NCBI RefSeq assembly: GCF_004346925.1
Contig: NZ_CP031167.1
Coordinates: forward strand, 3,988,001 to 4,052,000
DNA from: Stenotrophomonas sp. ASS1
GTDB taxonomy: Bacteria; Pseudomonadota; Gammaproteobacteria; Xanthomonadales; Xanthomonadaceae
Reading direction: 5' to 3'
DNA: 64,000 nt
Of this stretch, positions 38,909-47,458 are shown piece after piece. The stretch's first letter is position 1. Each line of letters starts with the position of its first letter. The translations under genes were made by a program, and so were the position numbers. The notes under the pieces are model-generated. The model was given only the letters and a program-made list of their open reading frames with translations, was not told the origin of the DNA and searched no databases.

Positions 38909-39469
38909 ATGAAAGAACTCACCCTGGACTCTGCTGTCGCCACGCTCCGCGCGGGCGGCGTGATCGCCTACCCGACCGAAGCGGTCTGGGGCCTGGGCTG
39001 TGATCCCTCGCACGAAGCTGCGGTGCACATGGTGCTGCGGCTGAAGCAGCGCCCGATCGAGAAAGGCATGATCCTGGTCGCGGCCGAACTGGCGCAGCTG
39101 GAAGGCTGGGTGCGGCTGCAGGCGCTGCCCGACGCCCGCCAGCGCGCGGTGCTGGCCAGCTGGCCCGGTGCCAACACCTGGATCCTGCCTGCCGGCCCGC
39201 GCGCGCAGCCCTGGGTCACCGGCGAACACAGCGGTATCGCGGTGCGCATCAGCGCGCACCCGCTGGTGGCCGAACTCTGCCGCGCCTGGGGCGGCCCGCT
39301 GGTCTCCACCAGTGCCAACCTGGCCGGCGAACCACCAGCGCGCAGCCGCGAAGAACTGGACCCGCGCCTGCTGCGCCTGCTCGACGGCATCCTCGATGGG
39401 CAGACCGGCGGCCTGGCCCAGCCCACCCCGATCCGCGACGCGCTCAGCGGCAACGTGCTGCGCTCCTGA
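38909..39469 (+). CDS. tsaC: Threonylcarbamoyl-AMP synthase
   Basis: A 186-residue Sua5/YrdC/YwlC-fold enzyme that makes threonylcarbamoyl-AMP for t6A37 of tRNA. The family signature GGVIAYPTEAVWGLGCDP lies at the N-terminus (about 14-31), followed by LKQRPIEKGMILVA and GPLVSTSANLAGEPPA. Length is typical of the short TsaC form. The ATG at 38909 was chosen over the one at 38879 because the conserved domain starts there. Confidence 0.93.
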   Translation: MKELTLDSAVATLRAGGVIAYPTEAVWGLGCDPSHEAAVHMVLRLKQRPIEKGMILVAAELAQLEGWVRLQALPDARQRAVLASWPGANTWILPAGPRAQPWVTGEHSGIAVRISAHPLVAELCRAWGGPLVSTSANLAGEPPARSREELDPRLLRLLDGILDGQTGGLAQPTPIRDALSGNVLRS

Positions 39470-39512
39470 GCCGGCGATTGCGCTGCTGCGGACAATCACG
39501 CACCCTGCCGCC

Positions 39513-40190
39513 ATGACCCTGCTGCGCGCCACCTTGAGCCTGTGTCTGCTGCTGCCGTGGACGGCACCCGCGGCCGAGGACGTGCGTGTCTACCGCTGCG
39601 TTGCCAGCAACGGTGCCGTCGCCCTGCAGGACAGGCCGTGCAACAGCGGCCGCCAGCAGGTGCGCGACCTGCAGCGCCCGCGCGATCCCGCTCCACGGGT
39701 GGTGCGCAGTGATGCCACGCCTCCGCCGCCCAGCGAAACCCCGGTCATCCGCGAGCGCGAAGTCCGCCACGTCTACATCCAGCCGCCGCAGCCGATGTAC
39801 GAGTGCGTGAGCGAGGACGGACGGCGCTATACCAGCGACAACAACGAAGGCAATCCGCGCTGGGTGCCGCTGTGGACCAGTGTCTGGCTGCCGCACGGCC
39901 ATCGTGGTCCAGCCTATCCCGGACCACGCCCGGCCATCGGCACGCCGATCGGCGAAGGCACGGGTTATCGCCGCCCCTCGATCGGCATGGACGTGCAGGT
40001 GCCGGCCGGCAGCGTGCTGGTCCGCGACAGCTGCCATGCGTTGCCACCACAGGAAGTCTGCGCACGGCTGAGTGACCGCCGCTGGGAGCTGGATCGCCGT
40101 TACAACAGCGCGCTGCAGAGTGAACGCACCGCCATCAGCAACGAACAGCGCGGTATCGATGCGCGCCTGTCGCGCGATTGCGAACGCTGA
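39513..40190 (+). CDS. DUF4124-domain exported protein (first of a tandem pair)
   Basis: A 225-residue exported protein with a signal peptide (about 1-21) and an N-terminal DUF4124-like region (VYRCVASNGAVALQDRPC). A second half has YECVSEDGRRYTSDN and a helical C-terminal tail (ARLSDRRWELDRRYNSALQ). The paired cysteines suggest a disulphide-bonded periplasmic protein. The neighbouring gene is a diverged paralogue. Function unknown. Confidence 0.75.
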   Translation: MTLLRATLSLCLLLPWTAPAAEDVRVYRCVASNGAVALQDRPCNSGRQQVRDLQRPRDPAPRVVRSDATPPPPSETPVIREREVRHVYIQPPQPMYECVSEDGRRYTSDNNEGNPRWVPLWTSVWLPHGHRGPAYPGPRPAIGTPIGEGTGYRRPSIGMDVQVPAGSVLVRDSCHALPPQEVCARLSDRRWELDRRYNSALQSERTAISNEQRGIDARLSRDCER

Positions 40191-40225
40191 GCGCAGCACG
40201 CCGTCGCAGCCTGTACGCTGTGCGC

Positions 40226-40972
40226 ATGAACCGAGTGATCTGGCTGCTCCTGGTCCTGCTGCCCGGAAGCGCGTTGGCCGAAGAGGGCGTGATCTACCGC
40301 TGTACCTCCAGCAGCAGTGACGTCCCTACCCTGCAGCGCACGCCGTGCGCCACCGGCAGCAAGCAGCAGGTGCTGCGCATCCCCGACCCGGCCAACTCGC
40401 AGGCGGCCGCCGCTGCGCCTGTAGCCGCCGAACCTGCATCCGCGCCCGTTGAAACACCCGCGCCGGTGCCGGCCGGACCGGCTGTTGCCCCTGCGGCCCC
40501 AGCAAAACCGCGACGCGCGGACGAAGGACGCACGATCATGGAAGCAGGCATGGTCGAACACGCAGGAGACGACCAGATCCTCGACAGCGCGACGCTGCGC
40601 CGCGATGCCGAGGCCCGCGCCGCCGCAGGTGACGGTCCACCGAAGCCGCCGCTTCCTCCGATCTTCCAGTGCACCGACAGCCAGGGCGGCGGCTACCTGT
40701 ACGAGTACGAAGCCGCGCCCGGCCGCTGCGAGCTGATGACGGTACAGGGCCTTGGCGGAGTGACGCCGGTGAATGCCGCCAGCTGTGAAGTGGTGCGCGA
40801 CCACTGCGAAGCGCTTCCCGAAGCGCAGCGCTGCGGTGGTTGGCAGCAGCGCTTCCGCGATGCCCGCGGCCGTGAGCGCTTCGCCGCGCCGGAGAACCGC
40901 GATACCGTGCGCGGTGAACGCGAACGGCTGCAGGGCGTGCTGGAGGCCAGCAACTGCCCGGTACCAGGGTGA
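40226..40972 (+). CDS. DUF4124-domain exported protein (second of a tandem pair)
   Basis: A 248-residue exported protein with a signal peptide (about 1-18) and a DUF4124-like start (VIYRCTSSSSDVPTLQRTPC). An Ala/Pro-rich linker (about 58-95) leads to a Cys-rich C-terminal half that ends in a helix (RERLQGVLEASNCPVPG). It is a paralogue of the upstream gene, 35 bases away. The ATG at 40226 begins the signal peptide. Function unknown. Confidence 0.75.
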   Translation: MNRVIWLLLVLLPGSALAEEGVIYRCTSSSSDVPTLQRTPCATGSKQQVLRIPDPANSQAAAAAPVAAEPASAPVETPAPVPAGPAVAPAAPAKPRRADEGRTIMEAGMVEHAGDDQILDSATLRRDAEARAAAGDGPPKPPLPPIFQCTDSQGGGYLYEYEAAPGRCELMTVQGLGGVTPVNAASCEVVRDHCEALPEAQRCGGWQQRFRDARGRERFAAPENRDTVRGERERLQGVLEASNCPVPG

Positions 40973-40981
40973 GACCCACCG

Positions 40982-41054
40982 GTAGTGCCGGCCGCTGGCC
41001 GGCAACCACAGGATCTTCAGATGGTTGCAGTTGCCGGCCAGCGGCCGGCACTAC
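40982..41054. repeat. SMAG-type inverted pair, GTAGTGCC subfamily
   Basis: Two full palindromic units face each other (40982-41004 and 41032-41054) with a 27-base spacer, between convergent genes, 12 bases from the SDR stop. Confidence 0.88.
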
Positions 41055-41065
41055 CTGCTGAAAGA

Positions 41066-41842
41066 TCAGAACCCGTAGCGCAGGAAACCGCCGTCCACCG
41101 CGATGCACTCGCCGGTCACATAGCTGGCCGCCGGCAGGCACAGGAAGCCCACGGCTGCGGCCACTTCCTCCGGCTCGCCGACACGACGCATCGGCGTGCG
41201 GTTGATCACTTCCTCGTAGTAGTCCGGGTCCGCCAACGGACCGGACGTGCGCCGCGTGCGGATGTACCACGGCGCCACCGCGTTGACCCGGATGCCATCC
41301 TCGGCCCACTCGACGGCCAGGTTGCGGGTCATCTGGTGCATCGCCGCCTTGGTCATGCCGTAGACCACGCCGCTGCGCACATGGGTCAGGCCGGACACGC
41401 TGCCGACGTTGACGATGGATGACGACGCGTGGCGTGCCAGCAACGGATGTGCATAGCGCGACAGCTCGAAGGCCGAGAACAGGTTGGTCTCGAAGATCTT
41501 CCGCCATTCGTCCTCGGAATACTCCGTGGCCGCCTTGGTGACATTGCCGCCGGCGTTGTTGACCAGGATGTGCAGGCCATCACTATGATCCTCCACCCAG
41601 TCCAGGATCTGGCGGCGGTCCTCGTCGTCTGAGACATCGGCGGCCAGCGCATGCACCTGCATCTGTGGATACACGTCCAGCAGTTCGTCGCGCGCGGTCT
41701 CCAGCATGTCGATGTCACGGCCGACGATCATCAGATCGGCGCCGAAGCCAGCCAGTTCATGCGCGATGGCCAGGCCGATGCCGGCGCTGGCGCCGGTGAT
41801 CAGGGCGGTCTGGCCGTCCAGGCGCCACCGTTGCTGGGTCAT
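41066..41842 (-). CDS. SDR-family oxidoreductase (tropinone-reductase-like)
   Basis: A 258-residue classical short-chain dehydrogenase. It has the cofactor motif [11 protein letters not shown] (about 16-26), Asp in [16 protein letters not shown], the catalytic Ser in VGSVSGLTH and the YGMTK catalytic Tyr-Lys pair. The GRD turn after strand 2 (Arg) favours NADPH. CCCGGGAGAAC stands before the ATG. The substrate is unknown; some homologues are annotated as tropinone reductase-like. Confidence 0.9.
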   Translation of the reverse strand: MTQQRWRLDGQTALITGASAGIGLAIAHELAGFGADLMIVGRDIDMLETARDELLDVYPQMQVHALAADVSDDEDRRQILDWVEDHSDGLHILVNNAGGNVTKAATEYSEDEWRKIFETNLFSAFELSRYAHPLLARHASSSIVNVGSVSGLTHVRSGVVYGMTKAAMHQMTRNLAVEWAEDGIRVNAVAPWYIRTRRTSGPLADPDYYEEVINRTPMRRVGEPEEVAAAVGFLCLPAASYVTGECIAVDGGFLRYGF

Positions 41843-41953
41843 GTGTTCTCCCGGGCCGCGCCCGCTGTGTTTCGATGCGGCAAGGATACGCGCTCACGGC
41901 CGCCCCCTGCCGAGGATGCGACACTGCCCGCACGCCCATCACGGAGTGCCGCC

Positions 41954-42166
41954 ATGCGCATCCTGATCCTGTCCACGTCCCTGCTGACCACCGCGCTGCT
42001 GGCGGGCTGCCAGCGCCCACCGGCGCCGAACCCGGAAAAGCCACCGGTGCCCCGGGCGATGTCGCGCGCAATCAACGAACCGCTGAACCGCGCCAAGGGC
42101 GTACAGAAGACCGTGGACGATGCCGCCGCGCGTGAGCGCAAGGCCGAGGCCGACGCGACGCAGTAA
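41954..42166 (+). CDS. Small lipoprotein
   Basis: A 70-residue lipoprotein. The signal peptide ends in the lipobox LLAGC (Cys19). The mature chain is short, proline-rich then helical (NEPLNRAKGVQKTVDDAAARERK). CGGAG precedes the ATG. It is divergent from the SDR gene. Its small size suggests an envelope role, but no family is recognised. Confidence 0.7.
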   Translation: MRILILSTSLLTTALLAGCQRPPAPNPEKPPVPRAMSRAINEPLNRAKGVQKTVDDAAARERKAEADATQ

Positions 42167-42173
42167 CCCCGCA

Positions 42174-42202
42174 GACGAAAACGCCCGGCCGAGGCCGGGC
42201 GC
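42174..42202 (-). terminator. sppA terminator
   Basis: CGCCCGGCC and GGCCGGGCG (42182-42201) form a 9-bp stem, and on the minus strand it is followed by TTTTCG. It lies about 40 bases beyond the sppA stop. Confidence 0.6.
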
Positions 42203-42207
42203 TTCCA

Positions 42208-42230
42208 GTAGATCCACGCCGTGCGTGGAT
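42208..42230 (+). repeat. SMAG-type repeat, GTAGATCC subfamily
   Basis: GTAG followed by ATCCACGC-CGT-GCGTGGAT, a 23-base unit between the terminator and the sppA stop codon. Confidence 0.82.
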
Positions 42231-42239
42231 GGCTTCCGA

Positions 42240-44162
42240 TCAGAACCCGCAGAAGCAGTACGCCAGCGCCTTCACCGGCGTGCCGTTGCCCTTCTCGCGG
42301 GCCGCGTTCTCGACAAAGCGCAGCTGCGTATCCACTTCGGGCATCGTGCGCGACAGCACCATCCGCGCCATGCCCGAGTCGGACAGCATCCAGGCACCTG
42401 CACGGCTGCCGGCGAAACCGCTGACGAACTGCGCGAACGGCGTTGCCGCCTTCTCGATGTAACGCACGCGGTAGGCATCAGCCTTGCCCAGCTTGGCGCG
42501 GCTGGCGGCATCGGCCACCGCATCCTTCAGGCCACCGAAGGCATCGACCAGGCCACGTTCCTTGGCCTGCGCACCGCTCCACACGCGTCCACGGGCCACT
42601 TCGTCGACGGCCTCGACCGGCTTCTTGCGGGCGTCGGCGACGCGGCCGGTGAAGTCGGCGTAACCCTTGTTGATCACCGACTGGATGACCTGGCCCACGG
42701 CCGGATCCATCGGGCGGGTGACATCGAACGCACCGGCGAAACGGGTGGTGCCGACACCGTCGGTGTGCACGCCGATCTTGTCCAGCGCGCGGCTGAAGTT
42801 CGGCACCATGCCGAAGATGCCGATCGAACCGGTGATGGTCGACGGATCGGCATAGATGCGATCGGCATTCATGCTGATCCAGTAGCCACCGGAGGCGGCC
42901 AGGTCGCCCATCGACACCACCACCGGCTTGCCGGCGGCCTGCAGGGCCACCACTTCGCGGCGGATCTGCTCGGAGGCGAACACTTCACCACCCGGCGAAT
43001 CCACGCGCAGCACCACGGCCTTCACGTTCTCGTCGTCACGCGCGGCACGCAGCAGCGCCGAGGTCGATTCGCCACCGATGCGGCCGGCCGGCAGGTCGCC
43101 ACCGCTGATCTCGCCGGCGGCCACCACCACCGCCACCTGCGGACGGCTGTCGACCGGGTTGCGGCGCGCATCGAGCTGGCCCAGGTAGGAGCCGAAGTCG
43201 ATGTTGCGGAAACCACCGTCGGCATCGTCGTCAGCCACGCCGCGCTCGATCATCAGATCCTCGAATTCCTCGCGGGTCTTCAGCGACGTCACCAGCTTCT
43301 GCTGCAGGGCGAACTTGGCCAGGTCGCCACCGGCAGCGGCGATGCCTTCCGGCAGCGTGTCGATGCCGGCAGCCAGCTGTGCCGGATCCAGGCGGCGGGC
43401 CTTGGCGATGTCGCCCAGGTAGCGCTGCCACACGTCGTTCATCCAGAACAGGTCGGCTTCCTTGGAGGCCGGCGAAGCGGCGTCGAGCACGTAGGGTTCG
43501 GCGGCGGACTTGTACTCGCCCACCTTGAACAGGTGCACGTCCACACCCAGCTTGTCCTGCAGGCCGGTGCGGAAGTACTGGCGATAGCGGCCCAGGCCCT
43601 CGAGCACCACCGACCCCATCGGGTCCAGGTAGACCTCGTCGGCCTGTGCGGCCAGCAGGTACTGCGACTGGCCCATGCTCTCGCTGTAGGCCACCAGCTG
43701 CTTGCCGGACGCACGCAGGTCCTGCAGTGCCGCGGCCACTTCACGCAGCGAAGCGAAGCCCGACGGCTGCAGCTTGTCCAGCTCCAGCACCACGCGCTCG
43801 ATCTTCTTGTCTTCCTTGGCCGACTCGATCACCCGCAGCAGGTCGCGCAGCTGGATCTCTTCGGCACCGTTGTCGCCCACCGCCTTGGCCAGCGCGCGGC
43901 TGACCGGGTCAGCGCTGAACTGCTCGACCAGGCGGCCTTCCGGCGCGATCACCAGGGTCGTGCGGTCCTGCAGCGATTTGCTGGCACCGGCGCCCATGCC
44001 GGCGGCGATGACGAACATCACCAGCAGCAGGAACAGCAGGCCGAAGAACACCAGGTTGAGGATCAACCGGCGGGTGAAGTTCATGACGTCCCACAGCCCG
44101 ATGAAGAAACTGGCGACGGGGTTGCGACGCGCCGGGGGCAGCGGGGGCACGGGTTGATTCAT
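42240..44162 (-). CDS. sppA: Signal peptide peptidase SppA, 67K type
   Basis: A 640-residue inner-membrane serine protease that degrades cleaved signal peptides. It has an N-terminal TM (about 30-52), then tandem peptidase domains. The second carries the nucleophile region DLAASGGYWISMNADRIYAD and TGSIGIFGMVPNF. The first domain has the Lys-general-base region (ASGKQLVAYSESMGQSQYLLA). Two domains in one chain match the long E. coli-type SppA. CGGAG precedes the ATG at 44162. Confidence 0.95.
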   Translation of the reverse strand: MNQPVPPLPPARRNPVASFFIGLWDVMNFTRRLILNLVFFGLLFLLLVMFVIAAGMGAGASKSLQDRTTLVIAPEGRLVEQFSADPVSRALAKAVGDNGAEEIQLRDLLRVIESAKEDKKIERVVLELDKLQPSGFASLREVAAALQDLRASGKQLVAYSESMGQSQYLLAAQADEVYLDPMGSVVLEGLGRYRQYFRTGLQDKLGVDVHLFKVGEYKSAAEPYVLDAASPASKEADLFWMNDVWQRYLGDIAKARRLDPAQLAAGIDTLPEGIAAAGGDLAKFALQQKLVTSLKTREEFEDLMIERGVADDDADGGFRNIDFGSYLGQLDARRNPVDSRPQVAVVVAAGEISGGDLPAGRIGGESTSALLRAARDDENVKAVVLRVDSPGGEVFASEQIRREVVALQAAGKPVVVSMGDLAASGGYWISMNADRIYADPSTITGSIGIFGMVPNFSRALDKIGVHTDGVGTTRFAGAFDVTRPMDPAVGQVIQSVINKGYADFTGRVADARKKPVEAVDEVARGRVWSGAQAKERGLVDAFGGLKDAVADAASRAKLGKADAYRVRYIEKAATPFAQFVSGFAGSRAGAWMLSDSGMARMVLSRTMPEVDTQLRFVENAAREKGNGTPVKALAYCFCGF

Positions 44163-44278
44163 GGAACGCTCCGGATGGCTTCTTGCCGTGGTGCCAGCAT
44201 AGCCGGTGCCGTGTGATGCGGCATCGGACACAAGTCAGGGGATCGCCCGCCACGGGTCATCGCGGCGGGCGGGGCGGA

Positions 44279-45643
44279 TCAGGACAGTGCCGACTGGCCG
44301 ATGCGCAGGCTGCTGCGACGCAGGCGCCAGCCCATCAGGATGGCGGCGGCGGTCAGGCCGACGATCAGGCCGATCCACATGCCCTGCGGGCCCATGCCCA
44401 GGCCCAGGCCGAGCCCGGCGCCGAGCGGCATGCCCAGGCCCCAGTACGCGAACATGGCGATGAACATCGGCACGCGGGTGTCCTTCAGCCCGCGCAGCGC
44501 GCCGGCCGACAGCACCTGGATGCCATCCGGGAACTGGAAGGTGGCCGCGTACAGCAGCAGGGTGGAGGCCAGGCCGGCCACCGCCAGGTCGTTGGTGTAG
44601 ACACCGACGATGGCGTCATGGCCGAACAGCAGCACCGCTGCCGACAACGTCTGCGTACCCATGATGATCGCGTAGCCGGCCCAGGCCGCGCGCCGCACGC
44701 CGAAGCCATCGCCACGGCCGACCGCATGCCCGACGCGCACGGTGGTGGCCTCGGCCACGCCCATCGGGATCATGAAGCACAGCTGGGCGACGTTGATCGC
44801 AATCTGGTGCGCGGCCGCTTCATTGGCACCAAGGCGGCCGATCAGCAGCGCGGTGACGATGAACAGGCCGCCCTCCATCAGCACGGTGATGCCGATCGGC
44901 AGGCCGGTGCGCAGCAGGTCCCAGATCGCCTTCCAGCGCGGTCCTTCGAAGTGCGAGAACAGCTGCAGGTGGGCAAAGCGCTTGGTGAACCACAGGTAGG
45001 TGGCGAAGGCGATCGCCTGCAGCCACATCATCACCGCCGAAGCGATGCCCAGGCCCTCGGCGCCCATTTCCGGGAAGCCGAGCTTGCCGTTGGCCAGCAC
45101 GTAGCCCATCGGTGCCAGCACCAGCAGGCCACCGAAGCCGAGCAGCATGGTCGGCAGCGTCCAGTGCATGCCCTCGCTGAGATAGCGCATGCAGAAGTAC
45201 AGGGTCAGCGCAGGTCCGCCCCAGCGCACCGCATGCAGGAACGCGGTGGCCCCCGGCACGATGTCCGGCGCGATGCCGAACGCAGGCAGCAGCGGCGGCA
45301 CCACGGTGAGGAAGGTGAACATGATCAGGCCCAGGCCCAGCGCCAGCCACAGTGCCTGGCGGAACAGCGGGCCGATCTCGCGCTCGCGGCCAGCGCCATG
45401 CAGCTGCGACACCGAGGCGGTGAGTGAGATCAGGGTGCCGATCGGGATCAGCATCGGCAGCCACAGCAGGGCGGTGCCGATGGTCACCGCGGCCAGGGTC
45501 GCCGTGGCGTGGTGGCCGGCAATGACATTGTCGACGAAGGAGATCAGACCGGTGGACACATGCCCGAGCACAAGCGGCAGGGCGAGCAGACCGGTAGCGC
45601 CGACTTCCTTGCTGAAGCGCGGCGTGGAGGTTGCAGTAGACAT
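44279..45643 (-). CDS. MATE-family efflux protein
   Basis: A 454-residue inner-membrane antiporter with about 12 TM helices. The family start ALPLVLGHVSTGLISFVDNVIAG is conserved, and later ALRGLKDTRVPMF is typical of the second half. MATE pumps export cationic drugs using Na+ or H+; the substrate is not readable. The ATG at 45643 gives the standard N-terminus; no ribosome site is visible. Confidence 0.93.
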   Translation of the reverse strand: MSTATSTPRFSKEVGATGLLALPLVLGHVSTGLISFVDNVIAGHHATATLAAVTIGTALLWLPMLIPIGTLISLTASVSQLHGAGREREIGPLFRQALWLALGLGLIMFTFLTVVPPLLPAFGIAPDIVPGATAFLHAVRWGGPALTLYFCMRYLSEGMHWTLPTMLLGFGGLLVLAPMGYVLANGKLGFPEMGAEGLGIASAVMMWLQAIAFATYLWFTKRFAHLQLFSHFEGPRWKAIWDLLRTGLPIGITVLMEGGLFIVTALLIGRLGANEAAAHQIAINVAQLCFMIPMGVAEATTVRVGHAVGRGDGFGVRRAAWAGYAIIMGTQTLSAAVLLFGHDAIVGVYTNDLAVAGLASTLLLYAATFQFPDGIQVLSAGALRGLKDTRVPMFIAMFAYWGLGMPLGAGLGLGLGMGPQGMWIGLIVGLTAAAILMGWRLRRSSLRIGQSALS

Positions 45644-45802
45644 AAGGTGCTTGACGCGAACTACGGTTGCGCGCGAAGGCCACAGGCACCGGGTTGCGGG
45701 CCGCCATCTTACGCGTGCAGCGCGCGCATTCCCATGACATGGCGTGAATGCTGGGTTCCGGCAGGCCCCGGCATCACGCGTTGCGATCACGTTACGAACA
45801 GA

Positions 45803-45878
45803 AAAAGGGGACGGAGGGGATTAAGTCGTTTCAAGCCCGACTGTGCCGAACACGACTTAATCCCCTCCGTCCCCTTTT
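45803..45878. repeat. Long perfect inverted repeat, 26-bp arms
   Basis: The arms 45803-45828 and 45853-45878 are exact inverse complements (AAAAGGGGACGGAGGGG then ATTAAGTCG), with a 24-base spacer. It lies between the stop of the DUF3106 gene (45883) and the MATE start. The minus-strand end is CCCCTTTTTC, so it could terminate transcription. A related sequence recurs in Xanthomonadaceae to my recollection, so it is probably a repeat family distinct from SMAG. Confidence 0.85.
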
Positions 45879-45882
45879 CTTT

Positions 45883-46461
45883 CTACTGCCCGGCCTGGCG
45901 CTTGAGCCAGGTATCGCGCTCGGCCGGCGGCACCGCGAGGAACGCGCCGCGGACCTTGTCGCGCTCCTGCGGTGGCGTGCGCTGTGCCACCAGGGTCAGT
46001 TGGGCCAGCTGCGCCGGGCTGAGCTGGCGCAGCACGGCCAGCGCGGCCTCGCGCTGTTCCGGCGGCACGAAGCCGAACAGGCCGTGCAGCTTGGGGAACT
46101 CCAGGCCCACCTGCGGGCCCAGCCGCCAGCCTTCGCGGAAGGCCTGGTCCTGCGCCTGGAACTGCTGCCGCAGGCGCTGCTGCTGGTCGGCCGGCAACGC
46201 ATTGAATCGCGCAGCGGCCTGACGGATCCGCTCACGCTCGCCCTCCGGCAATGCCCGCCATGCGGCGTAGTCGGCGCGGCGCTGGCGCTGCTGCTGGGCA
46301 TCGAGCTGGGCGAACGTAGCGGGCGTCGTACCTGTGCTGGCCGGGGCCGCCGGTGAACTGCCCGGCACTGGCGGCGGCAGCGGCACGTTCAAAGTCTGCG
46401 GCGCGGCGGACAGCGACAACGGCAGGGCCAGCAGCAGGCTGGCGAATACGGTCTTATTCAT
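45883..46461 (-). CDS. DUF3106-family exported protein
   Basis: A 192-residue protein with a signal peptide (about 1-20), then a proline-rich linker and an all-helical DUF3106 domain with the repeated pattern of leucine/Arg-Trp residues (YAAWRALPEGERERIRQAAARF, LSPAQLAQLTLVAQRTPPQERDKV). It overlaps the end of the preceding gene by 8 bases and is therefore coupled to it. The function of DUF3106 is not known to me. Confidence 0.8.
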   Translation of the reverse strand: MNKTVFASLLLALPLSLSAAPQTLNVPLPPPVPGSSPAAPASTGTTPATFAQLDAQQQRQRRADYAAWRALPEGERERIRQAAARFNALPADQQQRLRQQFQAQDQAFREGWRLGPQVGLEFPKLHGLFGFVPPEQREAALAVLRQLSPAQLAQLTLVAQRTPPQERDKVRGAFLAVPPAERDTWLKRQAGQ

Positions 46462-47458
46462 CGGCAGCAGCGGTTTCCAGCGTGGCGCTGGCCGGCTCCG
46501 GCCGGCTCGGCTTGGATTGCGACTCGTCCACCGGCAGCGGGCCGCCCGCGGCGGTCCATGCATACAGATCGGCATCGGCCACCAGCGGATAGTCGCGGTC
46601 GGCCAGCATCGTGGCGTCGTCCGTCGCCTGCGCAGGGGTCGCGTCCGGCGTGGCATTGACCTTGCTCGGCGGCAGTGCTTCCACCGTGACGGGACCCGCC
46701 TCACCAACCACGCCTTCCGGCAGCGGTGCGTCGCTGCCGAACGAATGTCCCTGCCAATGGCGCCAGCCCAGCGCGGCGGCCAGCAGTACCACCACGGTTA
46801 TCAGCAGGATCAACGGACCGCGCCAGCGCGGCTTGGCATTGGCGCGGCGGCGCTTGCCAGTGGCTGCAGCCCGCTCGTCGCGCTGCGGGGTGCGCCAGCT
46901 GGAGGTCGGCGCTTCACTGCTGTTCGTCGGTGCGGCCGGCTGTTGCAGCTGCTGCAGGCGTTTGACGGGCAGATCGCGGATGCGCAGCTGCACCTGTTCG
47001 GCCAGCTGGCGCCAGGCCGAGGCGTCGGGCTGGCCGTGCGCGTCACGCGGGCAGGCATCGGCCAGCAGCTGCTGGTAGCCGGCTTCGTCCTGGTCGAGCA
47101 CGCGCGTGGCGATACCTTCATCCAGGCTGCCGCCCACCCGCAGCAACAGCGCCAGGCGCGGCAACGGTCCCATCTGGCCCAAGGCGGCAAGCGGCGGCTC
47201 CCACTGGCCGCCCACCGGCTCACGCAGCGCCTGGCGCTGGCCCAGCAGGGTCCAGAAGCGGGTTGGCCACTGCGCCATCGGCAGGTCACTGGCGACCGCC
47301 GCAAACGCGCGCATCACCGCCACCAGGGTCTGTTCGGCCCGGGCAGCATCGCCGCACTGCAGTTCAGCCACCACCAGGGCGCGGCGTTCAACACCTCGCA
47401 GGAACGCCGACAGCGCGCCGGCCGCGGTCGAGGAAACAGGGGCGGGCACAGCCGTCAT
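46454..47458 (-). CDS. Membrane protein with degenerate ECF-sigma-like N-terminal region
   Basis: A 334-residue protein. Residues 17-75 (FLRGVERRALVVAELQCGDA, then WPTRFWTLLGQRQAL) resemble region 2 of ECF sigma factors of the FLxxVERRAxxMAE type, and 96-135 (PLPRLALLLRVGGSLDEGIA) resembles a degenerate region 4. A basic stretch (200-213), one TM (214-232) and an acidic periplasmic tail follow. It could be a fusion of an inactive sigma with a membrane anchor, as in a SbrI/SbrR-like pair, but that is inference. The ATG at 47458 has GGAG upstream. It overlaps DUF3106 by 8 bases. Confidence 0.6.
   Translation of the reverse strand: MTAVPAPVSSTAAGALSAFLRGVERRALVVAELQCGDAARAEQTLVAVMRAFAAVASDLPMAQWPTRFWTLLGQRQALREPVGGQWEPPLAALGQMGPLPRLALLLRVGGSLDEGIATRVLDQDEAGYQQLLADACPRDAHGQPDASAWRQLAEQVQLRIRDLPVKRLQQLQQPAAPTNSSEAPTSSWRTPQRDERAAATGKRRRANAKPRWRGPLILLITVVVLLAAALGWRHWQGHSFGSDAPLPEGVVGEAGPVTVEALPPSKVNATPDATPAQATDDATMLADRDYPLVADADLYAWTAAGGPLPVDESQSKPSRPEPASATLETAAADE

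Noticed and set aside
39168..39512. A longer N-terminus for the first DUF4124 gene
   Set aside because: The extension overlaps tsaC out of frame. The ATG at 39513 begins a proper signal peptide.
36170..39532. A 1120-codon minus-strand open frame opposite topA and tsaC
   Set aside because: It is the antisense shadow of topA, with no ribosome site, known domain or protein-like composition.
42120..44216. A 698-codon plus-strand open frame opposite sppA
   Set aside because: Antisense to an intact sppA with normal motifs, so not coding.
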